Assembly: GCF_047663525.1 (NCBI RefSeq)
Contig: NC_092589.1
Coordinates: 61,995,501 to 62,059,500 of the forward strand
From: Anas platyrhynchos
Taxonomy: Eukaryota; Chordata; Aves; Anseriformes; Anatidae
Direction of reading: 5' to 3'
Length of the DNA stretch: 64,000 bases
A program made the position numbers and the translations under genes. The notes beneath the pieces are model-generated. The model ran no database searches, had not been told where the DNA came from, and saw only the letters and a list, made by a program, of their open reading frames with translations. Positions 13,501-27,065 of the stretch are shown one piece after another; within the stretch, counting starts at the first letter, position 1; every line of letters begins with the position of its first letter.

Positions 13501-16500
13501 ACTGGAAATTTATATTGTAGAATAAAATTGCTGTACTTTCCAGAGAAAATTCCTTGGTGCAAAGGAATTTTAATGTTATTGCTGTGACATAGTTCAGTTC
13601 AGGCAAAAAAAGGTGGGTTGTGGGTGACTCCATACTCTGGAGTCATCATCTCTTAAATCATCAGGATCGTGGAGCTTGTATCTAACCTACTGCGTACATA
13701 TCCATGCAAATAACATCTGAACAATTGCATAAATCTTCCAAGTCTTGCTGGCTCTACATTCTGTGTAATATAACTCTGTCCTATAAAAAATCAGAACAAG
13801 GGACAAGATAACAGGTCTGGTGATAATCTGATCAAAGGACACTGCAACCATCCATGAATTCCACCTGAGTAACTCATCTAGCCATTTCAGAAGCCAAGCC
13901 CAAAAGACACCATGCAAAATGAATAGAGGCAGGCATAGGCAAAGCTAAAAGGCTTTGGAGAACCTGAGGTTCTCAAACTTCTTGAATGCTGTAATCCCTC
14001 CAGTCATTTAGTACCACTCAGACATTTCACCATCTGTGAGACAGGGGATTACCACTTCTGCAACAATTATGAAATCACTATTATGTTATTCTAACAGATG
14101 TGACTATGAGGAGTGTATTTCCACACTGCTGCCACAGAAAAAGACATACTCCAAAGGAAGAGGTGCTGGGGTGACAAGAGGTTCAGATTTATTGGATATG
14201 GGTAGGAGAAATTCTGGGAGATCTCTCTATTAAGCTGAAATACCCAGGAGCGCTCTATTGCATTCCCTTATTTTGCATTAATTTGGTTATGGAAATGACT
14301 GCTGCACCCCTTCAGCAATGCTTTCCTTCATGTGACGCAAGAGGCACATATGGAGAACTTCATGAAGCTGGGCAGCAACCACTTTTTCCACTGCTTGTAA
14401 CAAAGAGCAGTGACCCACTTTCACAGTACCAAACTGGGGAGGCCAAGTGTGAAGGGTGAAGAGCTTTCCTGGATCTTGTGTGGGCTACCAGGGACAACGG
14501 CCACAGTCTAACATGAAATCTGCTTACCCCAGAGCAGAAGCATAAAGATGTATGAAGGCTGTGTCTGAACTAGCTGGCATTGTGGCTCCAGTGCAAAGAG
14601 GTTGCTTATGGCTTATCCTCAGACTTGCAGGACCCTGGGAAAAAGAAAAAAAATAAATAAAGAAAAAGAAGAATAGCATGTGGAGGAAGGTCCTGTGGCT
14701 AATCCTGGTGCTGTGCAGCCACTCTATTTGATACATCTTTGCTCAGAGGAATTTGTAAAATTTTGGTTATTTTAGTATCCTACCTATATATGGAAAAAGA
14801 CTATGGATAACCAATTTTGTTCCTAGGCTTTTTTTTTTGTTTGTTTGGAATAGTCTGACTCACCCTCATTAGATGTAGAAACAACAGAAATAGAAATTCT
14901 CACTGAAATAGACCTAGAGAAGTCATCATAACCTCAGTCTTCACTCCCTCCCAAGCTTTTCTAGGCACTGCTTAAATACAGAAGACTTTCCATGCCTCAA
15001 AGGAGTTTTAATCTAAACGCTACCAGAGATTTAATAGCAGTTCAAATGTTTCAAGGGTTTCTAACTTCACATATCACATGTGTTACTAGTGGTACAGTTC
15101 TGCTTAAAGGAACTTGAACTGTGCAGGTGAACAGGCCTGTGGGGATGGGTAGTTCGCGCAGCCACTGAATACTCTGGGAAATTATTTTTAAGGGATTTTC
15201 TGATGTGTGTGATGAGCTTCTGTCCTATTTTTAACATCTGCGCACCAGTTCTTTAAATATACTCTTCCAAATGAGTTTAGGAAAAAGCCACCTCAAACAG
15301 GCAAACAACGCAAATTGCAAGTTGTGTTGTCAATTATCAGCTGAGTGTCTGACTTGTGACTTTTATTGCTGAGTACACCTAGACTGGCTATTAGTGAACA
15401 CACTTGACTTGAATCAATCTGTCTTCATTTACCATATCCTATTTCAAGAATAAAGACTTGTAATCCTGATACCAAACAGTGCATAAATCTCCTTGATTTG
15501 CATTTGCCATTCCTCATTTCTACAGTATTTAGTGAATTATCTGTAGTAGTTCAGGACTGAGTCCTGATGAGATGGATGAGGCCTAAATTTCCCTGGAAAT
15601 GTCTGGTAAACTTTCCACTAACTTGAATAAGTCTGGGATCAGTCTCTTTCTGAGGGACTTTTTATATATGTATATATTTCGTATTTTTTTATAAAATAGT
15701 TCCTGTTCATAATATATTAACAGAACATCTAATAGAAAACAATGTCTTGGTATGAATCTTTCAATAAATTTTAGAGCTTCCTTCACAATACTCTTCCTTC
15801 TTTAGAGGAAAGTATTCAGTGGAAGTTGTGCAAGCCTCTCCACTGTACTGAGTTAGCCAGACCAAAAAAAAAAAAACACAACAAAACAACTATGGAAAAC
15901 CTGTAAAAGAGACATTGAAGTACTGCACACAGATTGAATTTTTCACCGGTCTTGCTCCCATTTCAGCTCCAAGCACTTTGGCACATCCTCAGTCTTAAAC
16001 ACCTGGCCCACTGCCTTGCCCGAAGAAAGATGTTTGTGTGTTACACATCCAGGTTTCAAAATATGTTTGTGTCAGCAACAGCTGTTTTTGGTATTTTGTT
16101 GATCATATATAGGAGAAGATTCTACCCAGTCTTCTAATACTTTAGAAAACCTTGCAGTGAGAGATTTCTTCAGATCAAAGCAAACATCAATACCATTTTA
16201 CGGAGCTGGTATTATCTGACAGTAGAAGTTCATTTACATTGACTGTTACATGGACTAACTCTAATCTGGATTTGCTTGATTTTGATACTCTGTTATAATT
16301 CTGATATTTAGGTTTCTCAACCCTTTAAAGCAGGATTTTATATATGCATGTATTTCTTATAGAAAACTTCCTTGATAATTTTTCCCCATGGTGCTAGAGT
16401 ATGGACAACACTGAAAAGCAAACTAATTCTGGAAAAACAGTCCCAGGACCATAATTAAACTGAATAGGTCACTGAGACTGTAAGATCCACAATAATATTC

Positions 16501-16792
16501 ATCTACACTTGTTTTTGAAAGGCTGACGGCACTCACCTTTCAATTCACAGAGGTATCTTTATTTGTCCATTTCATCCATATTCCTACATTCCCACCTGGG
16601 ATTTCCTGACTGAGAAACCATATACAGAAGAACTTGTCTTTCCCAAGAGAGCTCTGATCTGCAGGCAGATTGCAAATATGCACTAAATCTAGGGCTTTTA
16701 GCTTAAATGCAAATGAGCTGTGCAATTAGATTGATATTGCCGTGAGCAGCATACCACGTGGAGTCACAGGGAGGACCGGTGCAGCTGATCTG

Positions 16793-16817
16793 CTATGGGG
16801 CCAAGGAGGCCCCATAG
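16793..16817. repeat. Perfect inverted repeat (10-bp GC-rich stem, 5-nt loop)
   Basis: CTATGGGGCC, loop AAGGA, GGCCCCATAG. The stem is strong, with two possible G-T pairs extending it. It sits in otherwise unannotated intergenic DNA. Confidence 0.85.
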
Positions 16818-19734
16818 TGTGGTGCATATAGCAGTTAGGTAGGACAGAGCACAGATCTGTTTCCACTGGCCTGCCAGATGCCCAAGAATCCTCAAGTGTA
16901 AAAATCCCCTAATATTTTCCTAGATAATATTTTTGAATGGTAAAACAGTTTTCAGGGGAACTCCTGGCACTAGGTGGCCTTTGCCCACTGAAGGGCCCAG
17001 AAGCCTTTTGTGGGGCTGAAGTTTTGGGGTAGGTATTTTGCTCTGCCTTGACTCCTCACCTCCTTCTTGCCCACTCTCAGTGGGCAAAGTCGACTGAAGC
17101 TCACAGTAGCTTCCCATTTGCTTCTTTGCAGTGGGGAATTAGGCTGATGATCTTCAGCATGGGAGTTTGTCCATTTGTCAGGAGCACAGGAGGGCTGTAG
17201 AGGAAGAGAGTGGAGCTAATGCGCATTGCTCTTTTTGTATGTTTCTTCCACATGATTGCTGGCAGATGTGACCTGTGACAAATCCTTGAAATATGTCTGT
17301 GCAGACAGAGATGGGATAGATCCAAGGATAAAAAGCCTGTGCTCAGGAGATGCTGTGCTGTGACAGATTGCATGAGATCAGTTGTATCTCTCCCCCATTG
17401 CATGTTTGCCATTGCTTACTTAGAGGAAAGTAGCCACAGATCTGTGGAGGAAAATGTCTGGGCTGGGTGCATTTCCTTGCTCCCAAAAACTACAGAGTGG
17501 GGAAGCACATATTAGTCCAAACACTGAGTCTCCCCTAACAATATGGATCATTTGAGACTGAGGAGTGCAGCTGAAATGACAGAGACAGCTTGTGCCAGAA
17601 GTGCATTTTTTGTGAATGCTGAAATCCTGACATTCCTGGCTAGCCCAGTGTAAATATGGCCACCCAAGTACCGTGGCATTATTGGAGTTCATCTGCTGAA
17701 TAGTTGCTACATGGTTTCTTTGGCAGCTCAGTGATTCCCTGAACTGAGCGAAAACTTTGTCCCCAGCCTCGGCAGCTGCTGTGCTGGGGCCAGAGCTACG
17801 AACAAACCCAAACACGCCGTGACCCCATGAAGGCCTGCCGGCCCATGCAGCCCCAGTGCTTGATGCAGAGTACGTGCGTGGGCCTGGCCTTGGATATGGA
17901 TCAGCCCTGAGACTGCATGGCCATAGCCAGGCCCAACCTGGGAACTGATTTCCCTCCTCCCCCCCTCCCCCAAACCCTTTAAAACACAAGCGATTTCTCA
18001 CCACTGTAACTGGGGGAAGAGACAGCACATTTGTATTAAACTTGCACTTGGCTGTGTGCATTTATGCTGGGTTTCTGAAAACTGCACTGGGCATGATAGT
18101 AGTGCAGGACAAAGTTCAGTTTGTATGACACAAAGAGGACTGTAGAGAAAGATGACCTGGAGGTCAATACCGAGGTTCCTCCCTGGGATTTTTAATTTTT
18201 TTTTTTAATATTTACAATTGGTTATAATCTGGTCCCTCCCAAGGGAAATAATTTGTTTCCCTCAAAGTCATCGCACAAACTCCAAAGAGAAACCCTCGCT
18301 TTGCTGAGATGAGAGGAGGAACCACATCCCAAAATGGTGAAGAAGATTCATCACTTTTCCTTCACACCCAAGAGGGATTTTAGTGATTTTTCAAGAAGGG
18401 AAAGAGGAAGCTTATCCTCTAGCAGGCTACAGCAAAACAAAATACGGATACCTTTCTTCAAACTGAAAAGGAAAAAATCACCAGAAATGCTGTGGGGCTG
18501 TGCCAGGAGCTCATGGGCCTAGCCCTGGTTGAGATGACAGCTCAGGGGATTTTAGCACCTCTCTGGAACTTTTTGGTCTCTCCAGCCATAATACAGGAGT
18601 CAAACATCAGCCCACGCTGTTTTTTATGGTTAATGGATTGCACTACTGCACTGTCAAAACCCATGGTTTTATATACCTTAAGGACCGGTAAACACACCAG
18701 AGTTAAGGAAACTAAGGATCCAAAAATAGATGGTTTAACCCTAAAAGAGGTCTCAGCTCTGCAGTACTCCATTCATTTGCAAATAAAGGTTATACTCCTG
18801 AATCCCCTGGCCAGGAATGAATTCTGTTCCTCTGCCAGCACATACTCAGGGCAGAGGATAGACAATGCTACAGCCTCCAGGGGCAGAGCAGGATGCTTGC
18901 CTCCATGATTCAGCTCCCACTGCTGGCTTAGGGCCCGCATTTCCAACCTCCTGCTACCTTGTTCAGCCCAGCCCCGCAGAGCTTTCTGTTTGTTTAACAC
19001 TGTCCGGCAGCCTTGAGATAATGTGGATGTTGCAGTAGTGAGCAGGGCCAGACTGGGACAGGTCTCAAAGCTCCCCAGTGCCAAAGGATCAGCAGCGCCA
19101 GGCTGCTTCAGACACACTATATTCCATGTGGATCATAAAGGCCAACACAAGCATGTCAGAGCTCAACTGAAGGTTGCTGCAGGAGCTCTAAGATGCTTGC
19201 TAGGCATCCAGATGCTGTGCTCATCCCCTAGCCATTTGCAAGTCTCTGACAGTCCTGGCCATGGACATCCATGCCAGTGTAGGAAATGTCCTTTAGCTCT
19301 AAAGAAATAAAAACTGCATCAAAAATATTGCATGTATACGTGTATCCATGCATGTGTCTACATATATGTATGAGCTTTCATTTCAGAGACGTGCTGGGGA
19401 TGAGAAGGTTCACAGGCCCTGCAATGAAGCAGTGCCGTCCAGCAAGGGGATAATAGGAAAGTACAGCAGCTGCAAATACTCATACAACATCTCACTTAAA
19501 ATGTCATGTGTGCTACTTGGTTTAAATTGTCACCCCTCCAGCAACCACAAACAATGCAGAAACAGCAGATGTGTTTTCTATTTAGAATTAAACAGTTTAT
19601 CTCAACCACTGTCATTGTTACAGAGGGAAAATAAATAAATATCCATGTTAATGTAAACTTCAAAAGGTACTTTCTGGCATGAATGGCTGTTCTGAATCCA
19701 GATTTCACTGAGAAAACTAGGATTTGACAACAGA

Positions 19735-19746
19735 TTTTTTTTTTTA

Positions 19747-19783
<37 letters not shown>
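19735..19783 (+). repeat. T-run / (AT)n / T-run
   Basis: T11, then about 12 AT repeats, then T14. Low-complexity sequence that can fold on itself in its central part. Confidence 0.95.
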
Positions 19784-21934
19784 CCAACAGGGATGCTGGC
19801 AGCTCAGCATGTAGTAAAACTTAGACTGGTCAAAAAGATTTTTTGGCCAGATATAGCATCCAATAACTCATGTCATTTAGACTTAATGGTCCAGAAAATT
19901 TAAGTAAACATCATAAATGTCTTTTGTTATTAAACTTTCCATTCAAACATTTTGTTTAACTCTTACTTAATGGAGAGTAAAGATGACATTTTGAGGCATG
20001 TATTTACCTACGTGATAATCCTAGAGTCACCTCATTGAGAATTAAAGTTGTGTCGCAAACTTAGTCAAGGCAAGCACTCAGCAAGAAAAAAAAAAAAAAA
20101 AAGCAACAATAGCTGGTGTGAGCATGTGATCAGGAGAATTTAAGGTAATGATGAATTAACCCTTCACAGGTTAATGTCAATTTATTATACAACTCTTAGT
20201 TTTGTAAGTCTAACATTCTGTTCTGTTCTTTTCAGGAGCAAGCAGCATCGCAAGCAAGAGTGACCATGTGAATATAATTGGATACTTTTGTTTTTTTTAA
20301 GACGGGATGCTAATTGTAAAGGGTGTTATCGAGCAATGTAGTTGGGGCAGGCTTTAGGAAAATATAGTTTTTTTGTATAAAAAGCAAAAATAGAGCTTCA
20401 TTTGTCCTCTGCTTACATTTAAATTGCAAAAACAAAGCAGAACTCTGTCTAGTTGTGAAGATATTTTGACTAAATGAAGCTTGATTTGTTTTCACAGTCT
20501 AAAGAAGTTTCCAAAACTGCGTTCTTCTTTGTGTGTGACATGGCCTTCACCAATACCTTTCTTGTGTTTGATTTGCAGCCAGTATTTTAAAACTTCACCA
20601 GCCAGCTTGGTTCCAGATTTTATGTTTTTACAAAGAGTTTTTTTGTCTTTGAGCTTAGTTCTTGGTCTAGTAACACATTCAATTCAATGTTTGTTTCTCC
20701 ACAATTGTCACAATCCTGCAACTCTGCAGGACTTCTCAGTGGTTAGCACTTTGGAATGGCTGAGTGGAAAAAGGCATCGTGCAACACATTGTCCTCTGGA
20801 ATCCATGTAAGAAAGGAGCATTTTGAGAGCCACATATTTTCACATTGGTTAAGGCTAGAAGGGAGCATTTATTTATCTCAAGGGCTGACTATGAGCATAT
20901 GATTGAGATTCACCAATATAAAATCTCAACAATCCTTTTCACACAACAGAAAGCCAACCTAAATCAGTTCTGTCTTTGGACAAGGTCAGTTCCCAGTTTT
21001 TCAGATGAAGGAAGAAGAAGCCCTCTGGACAAGATGATATTCAACTGACACTAGTTGAGTTGAGTTTTGTGAGCAAATTCCTTCTTCATCTCTCTAAGTA
21101 ATTGCCTCTAAATGTGATATTAAAATATATCCTTGATTACTTTAATATAATGGCCAATATCATTCGTACGTGTAAGCTACAAGCATTTTACCTTGTCTGC
21201 CTCAAAAAGAGGTAGCAAGTGAGGTGGTAATGGCACAGATGATTTCAGGGAATCATAGTTCCGATCTCATCACTGCTCACTGCAGTAAATCTGCAAAAAT
21301 AAATGAAACCCCTTGGAATCAGAGCACCAAGACTTGCCTGACTTTCGGTATCTGTGTTAATGATTTTCTGCCAGCCTAGCTGATGTGCATCACAAGTTCT
21401 TCTGACTGTCTTGGTTCCTTTTCTGGTTCATATGACTAGAATATGGATCAGAAGGACTTTCCCAAATGTGGTATTACACCTAAACAGTTTTTCTGGAGCA
21501 GCAGTTTTGGATCAACATTCCTGGACAATCCCACAGGTGAACAATTTTGCTGTGCAATATTAATATCTACATGTGGAATTACACAGAAATAGTTTTTGTG
21601 TTTAGTTTTCTACCTGCGTTTGTGCCAAACTAATTTCAAGTGTAAATGATCCCTAAGAGCTTACATATGTACCCAGAGGAGGAAGTACATTCCTTTATTA
21701 CGAGACTGAACTTGTACAATTTAAGGAGCATGTAATACAAATGGAATGGACAGAAATCTGTTACTAAATAAATGGAAACGGAAGAACGTAATTAAGTGCA
21801 TTGTTGAATGACTAAGGCACTTAGTCCTTATTAATAATTGGTTTGAGCATTCATATCCAGGAGCAACCATGAAATCTCCCAGCAATTGGATTGTATATTT
21901 GCATATATAGCCTGTTCCTCTGAGCTTTATGTTG

Positions 21935-21939
21935 AAAAA

Positions 21940-21970
<31 letters not shown>

Positions 21971-21987
21971 TTTGTTTTGTTTTGTTT
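21935..21987 (+). repeat. A-run / (AT)n / (TTTTG)n compound
   Basis: A run of about 14 A, then (AT)n to 21970, then three TTTTG-type units. It is a compound simple repeat. Confidence 0.93.
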
Positions 21988-24270
21988 TCTTCTGATAAGT
22001 ATTAATGTTATCCTGCTTCTCAGCCTTTAGTTATTGAATAAGGTGAGTGAAAGCAGACTTTGGAAATTACAACTAAAGAGGCAATTTATTTATTTTTTAA
22101 ATTCTTCTTCACAATTTAAATTTGATTTGTGGTAACCTGGACACTTGAGCAGACAAATTTGAAGCAGGCATAATTTTCTCAGGCTTGCTTGTATTTTCAG
22201 ACAGACTTATTTGAAATAGTTTTAGTCTATCACTCTTCAGGGATCTTGAGGTCAGACTAAAAAAAATCTTCCAAAGCAATAAGAAGTTCATACTAAAACA
22301 ATGTTATCTGATAGGACCGTAAATGATAATGTTATCTACATGTCAGAGAATGGTTAAGTTCTTACAGCATTTCTCTGGCAAAATAGATTTTCTTCCTTAC
22401 TATGGAAATCATGCTATTAATATTAGTCTTAGCAGAAACAAAACTAGATTCTGTTTCAACTATTTCTGTATAATATAAACAAACAAACAAACAAAAACTT
22501 TTAGAAAATAAGTAACTACATATCGACTATTTGGGTTCTTTTGCTTTTTTTGAGTTGCCTAGAAAAAACAAACTATTTGCTGAGACTTTTACTTTCTTAG
22601 TTTGTTCACTACATCACATTTTGCAGTTATTTACACCTTACTTTAAAGTATTTAAGCTGTGCTAATAGCATTTATTCTCATGGAATAAAAACATTTATTC
22701 TTACACACAAAAGTTTCACTGTCCTGATTCAGTGAATAATTGTCAGACTCCTGTTTCCAATAATCAAACATGCTATGCCATTATTTATTCACTATCAAAT
22801 AATATATCTAATATTGTTCTTATGTCCCTTTCTCAGTGAATACAGATGGTAGCAAATGTATTCACCAGAAAAAATCATCACCACAAAGGTGGCCAAATTT
22901 AATCTGTAATGAATTCAGTTTTATCTGAGTGTCTACATAGGCAAAATTGATAGAAATTCCCCAAGGCAGTACTCTTTCTGTCTCAACACAGGGCATACAC
23001 CTCTGTGCAGGTCGATCATGTTTAGCTGAGATGGTACCAAATACTTCAGGTTATCTGTAAGGCAGATTTTAGCAGTAAGACTATATTATTCAATTTTATC
23101 TATTATTATTTTTTTTTTCTTCAAATTTTTGCCTATCTTTTAAAACAGATAAAAGTATTAGGATTCCCCAAATGCCTCCTCTAAATCCTTTCTTTCCGAT
23201 GAACAACAGTACCTTAAAGCAAGGTCAAGAATTGCTTCACTGCTGCAATGTTATTTCTCAGGAATTAGAGGGTGAAAACTTTGCTCTCTGCCTGAGAAAA
23301 CAGACCCTGCACCCTCAAGCCAAAGATAAAATTAACATTCTAGTTTCTTTTCAGTCCTGCACCCTGAGTAGCCTCTCAGCCTTGTCCCATTTCAGCTGTT
23401 ATTGTCTACCTTTTAGGGACTCTTAGCATCCCTTTCCTGGCAGGGCTGACGGCGGCCATCTCACTCCATACCAAACCCTTGTGCCCACAGAATAAAAAGT
23501 TTCCATTGCACTGAAATGGCTGCCCAGCCACTCCAGAGGCAGTGGTGCCCTATGCACCTCCAGGCAGCAGGAATGGCACAGGATAGCAGGTGTTTAGAAG
23601 CAGCACTCCCAGGCTAAGAGCATATGGTGTATCTAATCCCTCCTTCTAAGAAAACAGAAAGCATAATTTGGTTCTGATTTTCTTTACAGGCAATTTTAAA
23701 CAAATTAAGCTTCAGAGCTCTTTTTATTCAGTTGAAACACTGATGATGGGAAACAAAAGGATGATGACCACCTCCGTCTAGCCATTTGCCCCTATCACAG
23801 TAAAACTTTTGGCTTTGTAATGGAGGAAAATTTTCTTTCTGAGAAAAGGGAAGATGAAATAAGTTGGGGGAGATAAAAGTAAGTAGGGGAGGAAAGAATG
23901 AAAGAGAGACTTTGAAGCCTAAAATTTAAAAACGTGTTGGTTGTGATTCATATGATGTCGTTACTTGCCACCTGAGAATGATGAATGGTTAGGAAATTAT
24001 CAAATTGTGTGGTTACCAAATGATCAAATTAATTAAGATCCTTTGGGGAAAGGGATACTGTTGAGTTGTTTGTCTTATGTGACTTTGTCTGTCCATGGTC
24101 TTTAAGAAATGCAAAACAACAGTTGTGTTTTCCTCATTTCTTTTACCAATGAACAAACTGTATTTTGACTTCCTATCACAGCTCACAGAATGAAGGTAAG
24201 CTTTGCTCAGATTTCTTTTAAAACATGGAAGAAATATGAAGAAAATGTCAGTTGTGAACAGTGAAAAAGG

Positions 24271-24376
24271 AGAGCTTAGGGATATGGTTTAGTGGGGACT
24301 GTTAGTGTTAGGTCAGAGGTTGGACTCGATGATCTTGAGGTCTCTTCCAACCTAGAAATTCTGTGATTCTGTGTGA
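24271..24376 (+). mobile_element. CR1 LINE 3' end fragment
   Basis: Contains the avian CR1 3' terminal signature: GGATATGGTTTAGTGG, then GGTTGGACTCGATGATCTTG, TCTTCCAACC, and the terminal ATTCTGTG repeat. It is a 5'-truncated copy of about 105 bp in plus orientation, as is typical of CR1 in birds. Confidence 0.9.
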
Positions 24377-27029
24377 TCTTGGTCAAGAAAGGAAAGAGTT
24401 GCTTTCTCTGCCTTGGATTTCTAGTGGCTGCTGTGGGTGAATGGGAGGCTGTTTGATGCTGACTGCTAGTAGTTTGCTACGTTTTCTTGGCATTGATTTG
24501 TCATTCCCTAACTTATTAAGACACGTTCTGGCTGATGCGTGTGACACATACTACCAGATGAGCCACATGTAAGAGACAACAACAACAGCATATATAACTA
24601 GTGCCATCATAGATCTTTGCTTTACTCAGGTTTCTGTAAGGTCTAATTGTGCTTTCATTCCTCAGCAGCTGGTAAGCCATCATAAATACAGGAAATATTA
24701 ACAACAGCCACATCAGTTGTGAGAGATTAGGTACAGTGTTCAGGTGGTGTTTGCTGTCTCTGGTCTAAGCAGGGAAGTTGGTCTAAAGCTGAATTTAGAT
24801 ATGTCCATCTAATGAGCATGCCTATGGAATTACAAGTTTAGACTGGATTTTTTTCCATAATGAAATGAATATCTGTAACTCTTATTATTATCTGTGTGGC
24901 TCACATACTCATTGCTGCCATTATCAACCATTCCATGCAGGATGTGGTCATGATCCTTGGTATATTTTTGATTGATGGGGTATTTTGCAACAGACCTGGG
25001 GATACCAGGTATCTCTGAACTGAGAGCTGAGTCAAGGTATTGATCTTGCAGTGACTTCTTTGAGACATTCTCTGGGTCTGAAGGATGCCATCTGTTCCTG
25101 CTTTTAGCATAAAGATGCTCTCATTGGAGCCAGTAAAATCTTGGAAGAGTGAAAGAAGCATTAATTCCCATCTTGATTACCTCTTCAGCTTTAGGCTGGA
25201 GCACTCCAGCTGGGGTTGAAAGGCCTGTTCAGTGTCCTGTTTTCAGAGCTTGCTGGAACCTTTTCAGTTTTTTAAAAGCTAAGGGAAAAATACTCTTCCG
25301 TGGCAAATTAGACCACTGAGGGACACAAAAATGATAAGATGAACTTCTGACTTTGAACATTGAATACTTATCTCCCACACCTCCATTAATTTCCTTAAGT
25401 TGTTATTAATTCCACCATAAATTATTATTAATTTCGCTATTCCTTTATATATATATAATGTTGAACACTACATAGCAACATTAATGAAAAGTGAATGATA
25501 TCAGTGGCATTTCATACTCTGCATGCAGTTATCTGTGTAAGAACGTCTTGTTATTGCTTTGTGCATATAAAAGACAAATCATCTTCCCATCTGGGTAAAG
25601 CAGTCAGGGACTCCACAGTACAGAGCTCCTTAAATTGGCATGGAAAATGAAAAGGAAGGGGAAAGAGGCCAGAGGAAGTAGTCCGGTGTTGTTTAACCAC
25701 AGCTGCAGCAGCATCTCACAGGAAGTATCTCTGGCCAAAAGGGAGAGGGGTGGTCCCCCTTCCAGTGCTCTGCCCCTTGCAGTGTTGCAGACCTGTCTGC
25801 AGAGTGTTACAGCCAAGGCATATGCCTCTCAAGAAAGCCTGAGATATTGGAGCGAAGCAGTGAATCATGCACTGTGACTACATCTGCACTGGGCAGGAAT
25901 CCTGCAGGCTTGATGCTGTCTTTGAGGTGACTGAAATGATACAGGTGGGTGGTGAGCAAACAGCTTTCAAAACCCTGCTAGCAGCCAGCACTGAAAACTT
26001 CACTGCTTGTTCAGTGCATCATGATTTCTTCATTGCAGCCTCCCTTTCGATTTAATCAGATAACGTACGCTAACAAGGCGAAGAATTTCTGCTTATCAGT
26101 TACTAATAATGCCAATGTTAGACACAACAGTTGGCCAGATGGAGGTAGTCACTTCCAACAAAACTTGACCATGGGCTTTGCCCCACACTTAGAAGGAGGG
26201 AGGATTCTTCAGCAGTATAACAGGGCCAAACTAAGGCTGTGTTTGGTTTTTAAAAGGAAAGCAAAATTATGCAGATGTAGAATTTTGGGAGGCCAGATGG
26301 ATTGTATCTGGAAGTGTTTATCATTTTTAATATTTTGAAACCAGATGTTGATGCACAGACATTGCTGGTTGCAGCCATAGGAAGCTGTGTTAGAAGGACA
26401 CTCTCTAACCTTTGCTAAGAAATTACAATGTTTTGATCCAGTTAAGATCAACTATTAGTACAGAACTGGCCAACCACTGCTGTAAGCCGTTAAAAAAAAT
26501 AGGAAACAGATGCTCAATAGAAAGAAAGCTATCAGCCATAGCATTCCTGATCTTTTTATAAAATGTAAACTTAAATACTTTATGTGTCCTTTAATGAACT
26601 GCCATGGAACAACTTTAGTAGTCAAAACATTTCATAAGATTACACAAATGCAATTTGTCATTTATTAATATTTCCACAGAAGTGGTGTCCCTGGGAAAAA
26701 GGGCACGAAGGTGGCACATGCCAGGTGATAAATGTAAAGCATTTCTGTGACAAGAGCTCAACGCAGATCTGATACTCGTAAGACTGATGGAATTCTGATT
26801 GTAGGAAAGCAGCAGCTTTTATCCCTCAAGTAGACTGTGGCTGTGGGGGAAGGAACAGTCCCATCTGCATTATGAGGCAACATCTATAAATGTTAACAAC
26901 TGTATGATAATTGATCATATTTGCAGGAAAGACAACCACAGCAGTGCTCAGAAACTGCAAATGGAGTAGAGATTTTGCTGTTGCAGCCCATTTTGTTGTT
27001 AGGTTGAAGGACTAACTATGCTTTTCAGC

Positions 27030-27065
27030 TTTTTTTTTTTTTTTCTTTCTTTTTTTTTTTTTTTT
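27030..27065 (+). repeat. T-rich homopolymer run
   Basis: Two T-runs separated by CTTTC. Similar T-runs occur at 7595-7616, 28691-28711, 32821-32843 and 39130-39159, and an A-run at 20086-20102. Confidence 0.95.

Larger units (their letters stand above)
10563..24270. other. Intergenic DNA, no gene seen
   Basis: Mostly unique AT-rich DNA. Named items are the hairpin at 16793-16817, a moderately GC-rich stretch around 17740-17970 with about nine CpGs, and AT-rich simple repeats at 19.74 and 21.94 kb. A 213-codon minus-strand open frame (17420-18061) covers the GC-rich patch but resembles nothing I know, so it is not called a gene. Confidence 0.65.

Noticed and set aside
17420..18061. 213-codon open frame on the minus strand
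   Set aside because: It lies over a locally GC-rich stretch where stops are rarer. The translation shows no family, domain or transmembrane pattern I recognise, and the amino-acid mix is irregular. Not called as a gene without transcript or conservation evidence.
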